A stretch of 64,000 bases of DNA from an uncultured Agathobaculum sp. Lineage in GTDB: Bacteria; Bacillota; Clostridia; Oscillospirales; Butyricicoccaceae. The notes beneath the pieces were generated by a model. That model searched no databases and was not told where the DNA came from. It saw only the letters and a program-made list of their open reading frames with translations. The stretch spans positions 43,872 to 107,871 of the forward strand of contig NZ_CALWJJ010000007.1 of assembly GCF_944380985.1 (NCBI RefSeq), read 5' to 3'. Of the stretch, positions 9,374-17,446 are shown one piece after another. Position 1 is the stretch's first letter; every line of letters starts with the position of its first letter. The position numbers and the translations under genes were made by a program.

Positions 9374-10059
9374 TTACATTCCTCCAATGCTTGCCTGATC
9401 GCCTGTACCAGCGCGTTTTGCGCAGCGAGACGATCAGCGCTATGTGTTTTCGCCCGCTCCAAGCCTGCTTTCGCACGCATTTCACGCGTGAGCAGCTGCT
9501 GTAAATAGTCCGCCGCGCCCGGCGCGCGTAACAGTGCAGGCGAAACCACACACTGCGCAAGCGGTACCTCTTTTGCCGGTGCGCCGCCGCGGACGGACAG
9601 CACCACATACCGCCGCCGATCCTCCCGGCAGACCGCCTCCTGCTCGATTGCATAGCCATGCGCCCACAGCCACTGCCGCAGCTCGTATACCATCGTCATC
9701 GGCTGGAGCAGTAGAAGATGCGCACCCGCTCGCGTCCAAGGGGCATTCTGCAGGATCTGCGCAATCGTCTGCCCACCCATACCGGCGATGCTCACCGTGT
9801 CGCATTCGCTTGGCCGAACCGCATCCAGACCAGGTGCGCGCCGAAGCGGAAGCGTCACCCCATGCTCCCTTGCGTTCAGCGCAGCATGCGCGAGGGGGCC
9901 AACACCGATGTCCGATCCGATCGCATACGCAATGCGCCCCTCAAGCAGTAGCGAAATGGGCAGCTTGCCGTGGTCTGTTCCCACATCGGCCAGCCGCGCT
10001 CCCTGCGGAACCAACGCGGCAAGACAGGCAAGCCGCGGTGTCAATACCATACTTTCCAT
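9370..10059 (-). CDS. trmK: tRNA (adenine(22)-N1)-methyltransferase TrmK
   Basis: SAM-dependent enzyme making m1A22 in tRNA. The 229-residue sequence carries the Rossmann motif ADVGTDHGKLPI near residue 25, a conserved SDIGVGPL strand, and the C-terminal coiled-coil half typical of TrmK. The ATG at 10059 is preferred to an upstream TTG that lies next to the terminator of the preceding gene; the ribosome site is weak either way. It overlaps the Nif3-like gene by 4 bp, indicating translational coupling. Confidence 0.88.
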   Translation of the reverse strand: MESMVLTPRLACLAALVPQGARLADVGTDHGKLPISLLLEGRIAYAIGSDIGVGPLAHAALNAREHGVTLPLRRAPGLDAVRPSECDTVSIAGMGGQTIAQILQNAPWTRAGAHLLLLQPMTMVYELRQWLWAHGYAIEQEAVCREDRRRYVVLSVRGGAPAKEVPLAQCVVSPALLRAPGAADYLQQLLTREMRAKAGLERAKTHSADRLAAQNALVQAIRQALEECK

Positions 10060-10068
10060 ACTGCGATC

Positions 10069-10101
10069 CAAAAAAACAGAGCCGGCACAATTTGCCGGCT
10101 C
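10069..10101 (-). terminator. Intrinsic terminator after the DUF1858 gene
   Basis: AGCCGGCA hairpin with a 5-nt loop followed by a run of seven Ts on the minus strand. It separates the DUF1858 gene from trmK; trmK must then rely on read-through or a cryptic promoter. Confidence 0.8.
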
Positions 10102-10112
10102 CGGTTTTCCAC

Positions 10113-10313
10113 TTACTCGCCCAAAAAGGCGTTGAGCTTGGCAACCAATTCGTCCGCACTGGTGCCGTGCACCATGCAGGCTTCCTCGATGCTCTCACCC
10201 TGCGAGGCGGGGCAGCCCAGGCAGTGCATGCCGATCTCCATGAAAAACCTCGCCGTATCTATATTGCGGTTAAGAACCTCACCAATCGTGGTTTTCTTTG
10301 TAATAGCAGCCAT
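10113..10313 (-). CDS. DUF1858 domain protein (small CxxC protein)
   Basis: 66-residue protein covering a whole DUF1858 domain. MHCLGCPASQGESIEEAC holds the characteristic CxxC pair and a third cysteine, consistent with redox or metal binding. The function of the family is not established, though it often sits beside hybrid-cluster proteins. The ATG at 10313 has AGGAGG 5 bp upstream; a longer frame has no ribosome site. Transcribed alone from a good sigma-A promoter. Confidence 0.88.
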   Translation of the reverse strand: MAAITKKTTIGEVLNRNIDTARFFMEIGMHCLGCPASQGESIEEACMVHGTSADELVAKLNAFLGE

Positions 10314-10344
10314 ATTGGACCTCCTATTGATTTTATTTGACAAT

Positions 10345-10373
10345 AGTATACCCCAACACGATGTAAATTTCAA
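10345..10373 (-). promoter_or_regulatory. Sigma-A promoter of the DUF1858 gene
   Basis: TTGAAA, 17 bp, TATACT on the minus strand, about 30 bp before the start codon. Confidence 0.65.
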
Positions 10374-10491
10374 TGACCAATCTGAAAAATCCCTACCAAT
10401 TTTGAAGCTTCTTCTAAACACCCATAGTTTTTAAAATAGATAGGCAGAAAACAACCCTTGTCTTTGCCTGGCTCACGAGCAAACGCTAAAC

Positions 10492-10528
10492 GAAAAAAAC
10501 GTCCGACAAGTCAACCTGCCGGACGCTG
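10492..10528 (-). terminator. Intrinsic terminator of the zinc-ribbon gene
   Basis: CGTCCG/CGGACG hairpin with a longer imperfect stem, followed by seven Ts on the minus strand. Confidence 0.7.
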
Positions 10529-10546
10529 TTATCAATTTAAATGGCC

Positions 10547-10825
10547 TCAGCCCTGCTCACGCATCTTGGCAAAGCACTCGCTGCAATATACCGGACGGTC
10601 GGACTTAGGCTCGAATGGTACGCGCGCCTCGCCGCCGCATGAAGCGCAGGTGGCGGTAAAGTATTCACGCGGACCACGCGCCGCATTCTTGCGGGCATCA
10701 CGGCATACCTTGCAGCGCTGCGGCTCGTTCTGGAAGCCACGCTCTGCGTAAAATTCCTGCTCACCCGCAGTGAAAACGAACTCCTGGCCGCATTCCTTAC
10801 ATACTAAAGTCTTGTCTTCGTACAT
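10547..10825 (-). CDS. Small zinc-ribbon protein
   Basis: 92-residue cytosolic protein with three CxxC-type knuckles: CKECG at residue 9, CKVCR near 38, and the pair CASCGG/CSECF near 60-83. This is the 'zinc-ribbon domain containing' layout common in Clostridia: one probable zinc ribbon from the first two knuckles and a second from the last two. RNA, DNA or protein binding is possible, but no function is known. It has a good ribosome site (GAGAGG) and its own terminator, so it is probably monocistronic. Confidence 0.8.
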   Translation of the reverse strand: MYEDKTLVCKECGQEFVFTAGEQEFYAERGFQNEPQRCKVCRDARKNAARGPREYFTATCASCGGEARVPFEPKSDRPVYCSECFAKMREQG

Positions 10826-10907
10826 CGTTTTTACCTCTCTTTGATACCGTTTTCCCTCAGGAAACTGAAATTATATCGCGCACAGGCGCTAAATGGCCCG
10901 CTTACGC

Positions 10908-11507
10908 CTAATTAGGTTTAATGGCCGCCGATTTCCGCTTGATACGCTGGATTGCATTATCGACAGATTTGATCGGTTTGTGCAGCGTCTCGGACATTTC
11001 CTGATAAGAAGAGCCGTCCAGAAAGAGCGTTAAAACCTTTGCTTCAAATTCGGACAGGAGCGAGTAAAGCCGTTTTGTCAGCTCCTCCCTCTCCTCGTTG
11101 CCGATCACCAGCGATTCGGGGTCGCTCATCGGTGCCGTAACCCGGCTATGCGATTCCGCAAGGTCTTCAAACAGAGGTCGGTCGATCGACATGGAATGGT
11201 TGAGCGGCTGGTGCCGCGGCGACGCTGCTGCGCGCACCGCAGAAAAAATCTTACGCATGATACACAGTCTGGCAAATGCACCGAAAGATACGCCTCTTTC
11301 ACCGTCGTACTCCTGGATTGCTTTCATCAGGCCGATCATGCCCTCTTGTAGCAGATCCTCCTCGTCTGCACCCGCCAAAAAGTAAGGTCGCGCACAGGTT
11401 TTGACCAGTCGCGTGTAGCGTTTGACCAAATCCTCGGCCGCGATACCGCTGCCCTGCTGCGCAAGGAGGCATAACGCCTCGTCGGTCATTTCAGGCAAAG
11501 CGGTCAT
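10908..11507 (-). CDS. sigH: RNA polymerase sigma factor, SigH/Spo0H-like
   Basis: 199-residue sigma-70 family protein. Region 2 is clear (DEEDLLQEGMIGLMKAIQEYD, then FGAFARLCIMRKI), and region 4 has the helix-turn-helix GSSYQEMSETLHKPIKSVDNAI. Size and sequence resemble SigH, which drives early sporulation and stationary-phase genes in Bacilli and Clostridia, fitting a sporeforming host. The start at 11507 follows GGTGAT. An ATG 18 bp upstream would lie within a few bases of the predicted transcription start, so it is less likely. The assignment to SigH rather than another small group sigma is probable, not certain. Confidence 0.8.
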   Translation of the reverse strand: MTALPEMTDEALCLLAQQGSGIAAEDLVKRYTRLVKTCARPYFLAGADEEDLLQEGMIGLMKAIQEYDGERGVSFGAFARLCIMRKIFSAVRAAASPRHQPLNHSMSIDRPLFEDLAESHSRVTAPMSDPESLVIGNEEREELTKRLYSLLSEFEAKVLTLFLDGSSYQEMSETLHKPIKSVDNAIQRIKRKSAAIKPN

Positions 11508-11535
11508 TTTATCACCATTCTTCATGTTAAGAAAT

Positions 11536-11564
11536 ATTATATGCGAATAGTCTGGAAATGTCAA
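11536..11564 (-). promoter_or_regulatory. Consensus sigma-A promoter of the sigma factor gene
   Basis: Exact TTGACA, 17 bp, TATAAT on the minus strand. The predicted start point is about 20 bp upstream of the chosen ATG. Confidence 0.85.
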
Positions 11565-11642
11565 GATTTTTTTGTGATATTTACTATCAAGCATTCAGAA
11601 TGCCGCTTTCTTTTTATGCTGTTTGACGAAGCGTTCACAAAT

Positions 11643-13487
11643 TCACTCAACCGTGACCGATTTCGCCAGATTTCGAGGTTTATCGACATCACAATTACGC
11701 TCTACCGCCACATAGTATGCCAAAAGCTGCATGGGAATAATCGACAGTGACGCCGAAAATTCATACAAGCATTTCGGCAGGCGGATGATATGCTGGCAAA
11801 CCGACTCATCACCCGTAAAATCATCCGTTGTGACAAGTACGACGCTCGCGCCGCGCGCAATCACCTCTCGGATGTTAGACACAGTCTTTTCAAACAGTGC
11901 AGGCTGCGTCGCCAGTGCGACAACCAGCGTTCCTTCCTCGATCAGCGAGATGGTGCCGTGCTTTAATTCGCCCGCTGCATATGCCTCTGAGTGGATATAG
12001 GAGATCTCTTTAAGTTTGAGCGATGCCTCGAGCGCCGCGGCGTAATCCAGCCCACGGCCAAGGAAGAACACGCTCGGCCGATTGGCATATAGCGTTGCGA
12101 TGCGCTGCATATCCTGCTGGCATTCGAGCGTCTTTTCGATGCATTCCGGCAGGCGTTGCAGCTCGGCGCACAGCGCGCGCTCATCGCCAATCGAGATCAG
12201 GCCGCGTGTGCGCGCAATTTTGACCGAGATCAGATAGAGTGCCGCGAGCTGCGCGGAATACGCTTTGGTGGTCGCGACCGCGATCTCGGGGCCGGCCCAA
12301 GTATAGAGCACACCGTCCGCCTCGCGTGCAATCGTCGAAGAGACCACATTGACTACTGCTATCGTAAACGCACCCGCCTGCTTTGCCAGCCGCATTGCTG
12401 CAAGCGTGTCTGCAGTCTCACCTGACTGGCTGATGACAATACACAAATCTTTTTTACCGATAATCGGATTTTCATAGCGAAATTCAGAGGCAACTTCTGC
12501 TGTACAACGGATACGGCACATCGCCTCGATCACGCGCTTGCCTACCATGCCCGCATGCAGCGCGGAGCCACAGGCGACAATGTGGATGTTTTCAATCTCG
12601 CGCAGGCGCTCATCGGTCAGGCCGTTGTCTTCAAACAGGACGGCGTTGTTTTGCAGCCGTGGTTTAACCGTGTCTGCGACCGCCTTGGGCTGCTCCATGA
12701 TTTCTTTAATCATAAAATGCTGGTAACCGCCCTTTTCCGCAGCGGACATATCCCAGTCGGCTGTCTGCACCGGTTTATCGACCATGTCGCCAAACTCATT
12801 CATCACGGTTACGCTGTCCGGACGGACGACCGCTACCTCGTTGTCATCGAGGATGATATAACGCTTGGTGCGGCTAATGATCGCGGTGATGTCGGAGGCG
12901 ATCATGTTTTCCCCCTCGCCGATGCCGATGACCAGCGGATTGTCGCGCCGCGCCGCGACAATCTCCTCCGGATTATCCATCGATACAACGCCAAGCGCAT
13001 ATGACCCGCGGATACGCTGAACCGCGCCCAGCACGGTCTGCGCCAGATCCTCCTGCTTACCGGTGTGCAGATAGTCCACCAGGTGCGCTACGGTCTCGGT
13101 ATCGGTCTCGGATTGGAAGGTATAACCGTGCGCCTCCAGGCTCTCACGCAGTTCCTTGTAATTTTCTATAATACCGTTGTGTACGACGGCAACCTTGCCC
13201 GCGCCCTCCCGGCCGCCAAGATGCGGATGCGAATTACGGTCAGACGGCTCGCCATGCGTCGCCCAGCGCGTGTGCCCGATGCCGCAGGTGCAGTCGAGTC
13301 CGCCCTCCGCTTTGATCTTCTCCTCCAAATTGGAGATGCGGCCCTGCGTTTTGACAACGCGTAGCCCCTCCCCTGTAAACGCCGCGATGCCCGCCGAATC
13401 ATAGCCTCGGTATTCCAGGCTGTACAAGCCTTTGAGCAGAATGGGCAGTGCATTTTCGCGCCCGGTAAAACCAACGATTCCACACAT
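11643..13487 (-). CDS. glmS: Glutamine--fructose-6-phosphate aminotransferase
   Basis: 614-residue enzyme making glucosamine-6-phosphate, the first step to UDP-GlcNAc for peptidoglycan. MCGIVGFTG gives the N-terminal nucleophile cysteine of the glutaminase domain (residues 1-230). Two SIS sugar-isomerase domains follow, with SQSGETADT near residue 350, and the C-terminus ends in NLAKSVTVE. The ATG at 13487 is used because the cysteine must be residue 2; AGGAGG lies upstream. Expression is controlled by the glmS ribozyme in its leader. Confidence 0.96.
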   Translation of the reverse strand: MCGIVGFTGRENALPILLKGLYSLEYRGYDSAGIAAFTGEGLRVVKTQGRISNLEEKIKAEGGLDCTCGIGHTRWATHGEPSDRNSHPHLGGREGAGKVAVVHNGIIENYKELRESLEAHGYTFQSETDTETVAHLVDYLHTGKQEDLAQTVLGAVQRIRGSYALGVVSMDNPEEIVAARRDNPLVIGIGEGENMIASDITAIISRTKRYIILDDNEVAVVRPDSVTVMNEFGDMVDKPVQTADWDMSAAEKGGYQHFMIKEIMEQPKAVADTVKPRLQNNAVLFEDNGLTDERLREIENIHIVACGSALHAGMVGKRVIEAMCRIRCTAEVASEFRYENPIIGKKDLCIVISQSGETADTLAAMRLAKQAGAFTIAVVNVVSSTIAREADGVLYTWAGPEIAVATTKAYSAQLAALYLISVKIARTRGLISIGDERALCAELQRLPECIEKTLECQQDMQRIATLYANRPSVFFLGRGLDYAAALEASLKLKEISYIHSEAYAAGELKHGTISLIEEGTLVVALATQPALFEKTVSNIREVIARGASVVLVTTDDFTGDESVCQHIIRLPKCLYEFSASLSIIPMQLLAYYVAVERNCDVDKPRNLAKSVTVE

Positions 13488-13555
13488 ATCAATCAATTCC
13501 TCCTAAAAAAGGATGGCAGTTTACTGATTTTGAATATAAAAATAGTGCGTTATGC

Positions 13556-13703
13556 AGGAAACTGCTCTGTGCGCGCGGTCACCCACGCGTTTTAACAGCC
13601 TGCTTACGACCAACCCACTCATGGCCGAAGGGCATCCGCCGAAACTTTCGATCAACCCTTTCCTCGTCAACTGCGATACCGGCTGCACCGCAGTTCTGGC
13701 GCT
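13556..13703 (-). ncRNA. glmS self-cleaving ribozyme/riboswitch
   Basis: The 5' leader of glmS contains the conserved ribozyme core on the minus strand. GCGCCAGAACTGC begins at the cleavage site (between 13703 and 13702). GACGAGGAAAGGGTTGATCG and TTCGGCGGATGCCC follow near 13665-13630, and the 3' P4 region with GGGTGACCGCGCGCACAGAG lies near 13565-13595. All pieces and their order match the known class. Binding of glucosamine-6-phosphate triggers cleavage and lowers glmS mRNA. A TATAAT box lies just upstream of the cleavage site. Confidence 0.93.
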
Positions 13704-13757
13704 TTGCATATTATAGAGTTTTACGACCCAACACTCTCGCCTCCCTCCACACAGAAC

Positions 13758-13786
13758 AAGGTGGATGCAAAAACCACATCCACCTT
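13758..13786 (-). terminator. Hairpin after glmM
   Basis: Perfect 10-bp stem AAGGTGGATG/CATCCACCTT with a 9-nt loop. The T-run after it on the minus strand is short, so termination may be partial and allow read-through into the glmS leader. Confidence 0.55.
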
Positions 13787-13805
13787 TTCCGCTGGCTTTT
13801 TCTTA

Positions 13806-15158
13806 TTATACGACAGACTCAATCACCTTGGCAACCCTTTTTGCCAAGGTATCGACCTGCACGCTGTCCTTCCCTTCGACCATAACGCGCACGAGCGCCT
13901 CAGTGCCCGAGGGTCGCACCAGGATACGGCCCGCTTGGCCCAGCTCGCCCGCAGCCTGTTCAATCGCTTCCTTGACCGCAGGTAGCTGCTGTAAGCTTGC
14001 CTTTTTGTCGTTTGGCACTTTAACGTTAATCATCACCTGCGGCCACGGCACAACCTCAGCTGCAATCTCCGAGCATTTCCTGCCGCTAGCCTTGAGAATG
14101 GACATGAATTGCAGCGCGGTCAGCTCGCCGTCGCCTGTCGAGGCGTATTCCAGAAAAATCACATGGCCGGACTGCTCGCCGCCCAGGATATAGCCTTTTT
14201 GCAGCATCATTTCCAGCACATAACGGTCGCCGACATTCGAGCACTCAATGCGCATGTCGTTTGCCGCGGCATAGGCATGCAGCCCCATATTGGACAGTAC
14301 AGTTGCGACAAACGCGCCGCCGCGCAGCTTGCCCTGCTTTTTCATATGCGCCGCGCATACCGCCATGATGCGGTCGCCGTCAAGTTCTTCGCCAGTCTCG
14401 TCAACGATCAGACAACGGTCGGCGTCACCGTCAAACGCCACACCCAAATCAAAGTCGCCGCTCTTGACGCGTTTTTTCAGTTGGTCCAAGTGCGTTGAGC
14501 CGCAGCCCGCGTTAATATTGACGCCATCCGGCTCATAGTAGCGGATCTCCGCTCTGCACTCGACCAAACGCATCAAACGCTCGACCGTAGTCGAAGAAGC
14601 ACCGTTTGCACAGTCCACCGCCACGCGCAGACCGGACAGATCACCTGGAATAGTTTCCGCCAGATGATCGGTATACTCGACAACCGGGTCGATCTTGCTT
14701 TGCAGCACACGTCCCAGTTTTTCATGCGTCGCCCGCGGGATGGCTTCTAAATCATCAATCAAGTCCTCGATCTTGGCCTCGGTCTCGTCCGGCAGCTTAT
14801 AGCCGTTGCCCGCAAAGATCTTAATGCCGTTATATTCAAATGAATTATGGCTGGCCGAGATGACGATACCCGCGTCCGCCTTGTGTTTAATGGTCAGATA
14901 GGCCACGGCCGGCGTCGGGATAACGCCAAGCAGCTCAACATCGGCGCCGACCGAGCAAATGCCCGCAACAAGCGCGTTTTCCAGCATATCCGAGGAGATG
15001 CGCGTATCCTTTCCTATGAGCAGCTTGGCCTTGCCGCTGTGGCCTGCCTCCTGCGTTAGCACATAGGCCGCTGCCGCGCCAATTTTGAAAGCGAGCAGCG
15101 CGTCAAGCTCGACGTTTGCTACGCCGCGCACGCCGTCCGTTCCGAAATATCTACCCAA
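13806..15158 (-). CDS. glmM: Phosphoglucosamine mutase
   Basis: Converts glucosamine-6-phosphate to glucosamine-1-phosphate for UDP-GlcNAc synthesis. 450 residues. GRYFGTDGVRG at the N-terminus, the phosphoserine loop ISASHN near residue 103, the metal-binding DGDADR near 240, and the C-terminal RPSGTEALVRVM are all present. I place the start at TTG 15158 because family members begin 'MG(R/K)YFGTDG' and AGGTGT lies 8 bp upstream; an in-frame GTG at 15167 is the alternative. It is 37 bp from ruvB and upstream of glmS, its pathway partner. Confidence 0.94.
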   Translation of the reverse strand: MGRYFGTDGVRGVANVELDALLAFKIGAAAAYVLTQEAGHSGKAKLLIGKDTRISSDMLENALVAGICSVGADVELLGVIPTPAVAYLTIKHKADAGIVISASHNSFEYNGIKIFAGNGYKLPDETEAKIEDLIDDLEAIPRATHEKLGRVLQSKIDPVVEYTDHLAETIPGDLSGLRVAVDCANGASSTTVERLMRLVECRAEIRYYEPDGVNINAGCGSTHLDQLKKRVKSGDFDLGVAFDGDADRCLIVDETGEELDGDRIMAVCAAHMKKQGKLRGGAFVATVLSNMGLHAYAAANDMRIECSNVGDRYVLEMMLQKGYILGGEQSGHVIFLEYASTGDGELTALQFMSILKASGRKCSEIAAEVVPWPQVMINVKVPNDKKASLQQLPAVKEAIEQAAGELGQAGRILVRPSGTEALVRVMVEGKDSVQVDTLAKRVAKVIESVV

Positions 15159-15195
15159 ATGTAACACACCTAACTTTCATTATGATAAAGACAGG

Positions 15196-16236
15196 TCAAA
15201 GCACCTGCTGCCCGTCTGCCGGTTCCATATGCAGGTGGCGGTATGCCTGTAAGGTCACGCAGCGCCCGCGCGGCGTGCGGCTCAAAAAGCCGATCTGCAT
15301 GAGATAAGGCTCATAAACATCCTCGAGTGTGATTGCTTCCTCGCCGATCGTGGCTGCCAGCGTATCCAGCCCGACAGGACCGCCGCCATAGTTTTGGATA
15401 ATGCTGGTCAGCATCGTTCGGTCAATGTTATCCAGCCCAAGCTCATCGATCTCGAGCGCACGCAGCGCAAGGTCAGCGCTCTGCTTGTCGATCACGCCTG
15501 TGCCGCGCACCTGGGCAAAATCGCGCACACGGCGCAGCAGCCGATTGGCGATGCGCGGCGTGCCGCGGCTGCGGCGCGCGATTTCAAACGCGCCCTCCCG
15601 CTTACAGGGTATATTCAGTATGCCGGCCGATCGCTCAACAATGCCGCACAGTTCCTCGGGCGAATAAAGCTCAAGCCGCAGCATAACGCCGAAACGGTCG
15701 CGCAGCGGATTGGTCATCTGGCCCGCGCGCGTCGTCGCGCCGATCAGCGTAAAGCGCGGCAGATCAATACGAATCGAACGCGCCGACGGCCCCTTGCCAA
15801 TGATGATGTCGAGGGCAAAATCCTCCATCGCAGGATATAGTATCTCCTCAACCGCACGATCAAGCCGGTGGATCTCGTCGATAAACAAAATATCATCTTC
15901 CGATAAATTTGTCAATAAAGCCGCCAAATCACCCGCTTTTTCGATCGCAGGGCCGCTTGTAATGCGAATATTAACGCCCATCTCGGCCGCAATAATACCC
16001 GCGAGCGTAGTTTTGCCAAGGCCCGGCGGGCCGTAAAGCAGCGTATGGTCGAGCGGCTCGCCGCGCAGCTTGGCGGCCTCGATGTAAACCATCAGGTTTT
16101 CCTTGGCTTTGGCCTGGCCGATGTAGTCCGCCAAGGATTTGGGACGAAGCGAGTTTTCCGCTTCGTCCTCAGACAGCTGCCGCGTCGAGATGATACGCTC
16201 GTCATCGGCCATGCCGCCGGAAAATTCGATGCTCAA
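15196..16236 (-). CDS. ruvB: Holliday junction branch migration ATPase RuvB
   Basis: 346-residue AAA+ motor that drives branch migration with RuvA. Walker [10 protein letters not shown] near residue 70, Walker B LFIDEIH near 115, sensor GATTRAG near 165, and the C-terminal winged helix with [12 protein letters not shown] and [11 protein letters not shown] are intact. The start is TTG at 16236, supported by GGGAGTG 7 bp upstream; the downstream ATG at 16212 has no ribosome site. It is the last of a tight ruvC-ruvA-ruvB run. Confidence 0.96.
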   Translation of the reverse strand: MSIEFSGGMADDERIISTRQLSEDEAENSLRPKSLADYIGQAKAKENLMVYIEAAKLRGEPLDHTLLYGPPGLGKTTLAGIIAAEMGVNIRITSGPAIEKAGDLAALLTNLSEDDILFIDEIHRLDRAVEEILYPAMEDFALDIIIGKGPSARSIRIDLPRFTLIGATTRAGQMTNPLRDRFGVMLRLELYSPEELCGIVERSAGILNIPCKREGAFEIARRSRGTPRIANRLLRRVRDFAQVRGTGVIDKQSADLALRALEIDELGLDNIDRTMLTSIIQNYGGGPVGLDTLAATIGEEAITLEDVYEPYLMQIGFLSRTPRGRCVTLQAYRHLHMEPADGQQVL

Positions 16237-16248
16237 AACTACACTCCC

Positions 16249-16857
16249 TTACTGTTTCACCAGCTTTTTCAGACAGCTTCGGATAATGTCCTCAGCCTCC
16301 ATGCCCGCCGTATCCAGACCCTCCATCGCGTGCAGCGCTTCTGCCTGGGTGTAGCCCAGCACCATGAGCGCCGCGACTGCCTCCTGCGTGTGGTTGACAC
16401 CGCCAGTGGCCGCAGCCGCGGCAACCGGCGCGGCCACTGAAGACATTTCGAGCTGCTCCTTGCTCATTTTATCCCGCAGCTCGAGAACAATACGCTGGGC
16501 AATCTTCTTGCCGACTCCCGGCGCCTGCATGAGCATTTTTTCATCGCCCGTGATGATAGATAGTGCAAGCCGGTCGGGCGGCGCGGCCGACAGAATAGAC
16601 AACGCAGCCTTTGGCCCAACGCCCGATACGCCGATCATCATCTCAAAGCACGAAAGCTCTTCTTCGTCGATAAAGCCATATAGCTCAAAGACGCCCTCGC
16701 GCACATTGAGATAGGTCAGAAGGCGCGCGCGCACGCCGGTCTTCAGTTTTCCGATTGTGTTTTGCGAGGCGTGGCACGCATAGCCCACACCGCCGCAGTC
16801 GATCACCGCCAGCCCCTGCCGGAGCATGGCGACCGTACCGTCTACATAATAAAACAT
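16249..16857 (-). CDS. ruvA: Holliday junction DNA-binding protein RuvA
   Basis: 202 residues. N-terminal OB fold (FYYVDGTVAMLRQG), two helix-hairpin-helix motifs (VGPKAALSILS and APGVGKKIAQRIVLELRDK), and a C-terminal RuvB-contact domain after an alanine-rich linker at about residues 140-155. As a tetramer it holds the Holliday junction for RuvB. Its ATG directly abuts the ruvC stop codon. Confidence 0.96.
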   Translation of the reverse strand: MFYYVDGTVAMLRQGLAVIDCGGVGYACHASQNTIGKLKTGVRARLLTYLNVREGVFELYGFIDEEELSCFEMMIGVSGVGPKAALSILSAAPPDRLALSIITGDEKMLMQAPGVGKKIAQRIVLELRDKMSKEQLEMSSVAAPVAAAAATGGVNHTQEAVAALMVLGYTQAEALHAMEGLDTAGMEAEDIIRSCLKKLVKQ

Positions 16858-17352
16858 TTACCGCAAATCCTCATATCGTTTTACTGCCCCTGTGTGGCCA
16901 TGGCAAATGCAAAGCGCCAGCGCATCGGCTGCGTCGTCCGGCCGGGGCAGCTTGGTCAAGTGCAGAATGTTCTTGGTCATCTCCATCATTTGGTGCTTAT
17001 CCGCGCTGCCGTAGCCGACGACCGCCATCTTAACCTGGTTTGGCGTATACGCGACAGGATGTAATCCCTTTTGCGCAAGCGCGAGCAGGATGACCCCCCT
17101 CGCCTGCGCAACCTGGATGCCGGTCGTGATATTTTTGGAAAAAAACAGCTCTTCAACCGCAACCTCATCCGGATGGAAGGTATCGACAATCGTGCCGATG
17201 TCCGCGTAGATCTCGCAAAGGCGCAGGTGCATCGGCACGCCCGGTGCGGTCTTGATCGCACCGTACTGCACGGCCGTAAATTTCATATTGTCAAACCGCA
17301 CAACGCCGTAGCCGATCGTGCCGTATCCCGGGTCGATACCAAGAATTGTCAT
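16858..17352 (-). CDS. ruvC: Holliday junction resolvase RuvC
   Basis: 164-residue endonuclease. GIDPGYGTIGYGVV carries the first catalytic aspartate, VAEVELFF-like EVAVEELFF the glutamate, and DAADALALCICH the C-terminal acidic pair. The start ATG at 17352 has AGAGGA 8 bp upstream. It is the first gene of ruvCAB, which resolves recombination intermediates. Confidence 0.95.
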   Translation of the reverse strand: MTILGIDPGYGTIGYGVVRFDNMKFTAVQYGAIKTAPGVPMHLRLCEIYADIGTIVDTFHPDEVAVEELFFSKNITTGIQVAQARGVILLALAQKGLHPVAYTPNQVKMAVVGYGSADKHQMMEMTKNILHLTKLPRPDDAADALALCICHGHTGAVKRYEDLR

Positions 17353-17381
17353 ATACAAAATCCTCTGCCAATAACTTTTCT

Positions 17382-17410
17382 ATTTTAACATGAAACCAGC
17401 CTGCGTGCAA
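17382..17410 (-). promoter_or_regulatory. Sigma-A promoter of ruvCAB
   Basis: TTGCAC, 17 bp, TAAAAT on the minus strand, about 30 bp before ruvC. Confidence 0.6.
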
Positions 17411-17422
17411 CACCTGGCACGC

Positions 17423-17445
17423 AAAAGAGCGGCGCAATGCCGCTC
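17423..17445 (-). terminator. Terminator of the trpS-wecAB operon
   Basis: GAGCGGC/GCCGCTC hairpin with a 5-nt loop followed by TTTT on the minus strand, directly after the PLP enzyme gene. Confidence 0.75.
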
Positions 17446-17446
17446 C

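Noticed and set aside
11507..11594. Longer N-terminus for the sigma factor
   Set aside because: The extension overlaps a perfect sigma-A promoter, so it would not be transcribed.
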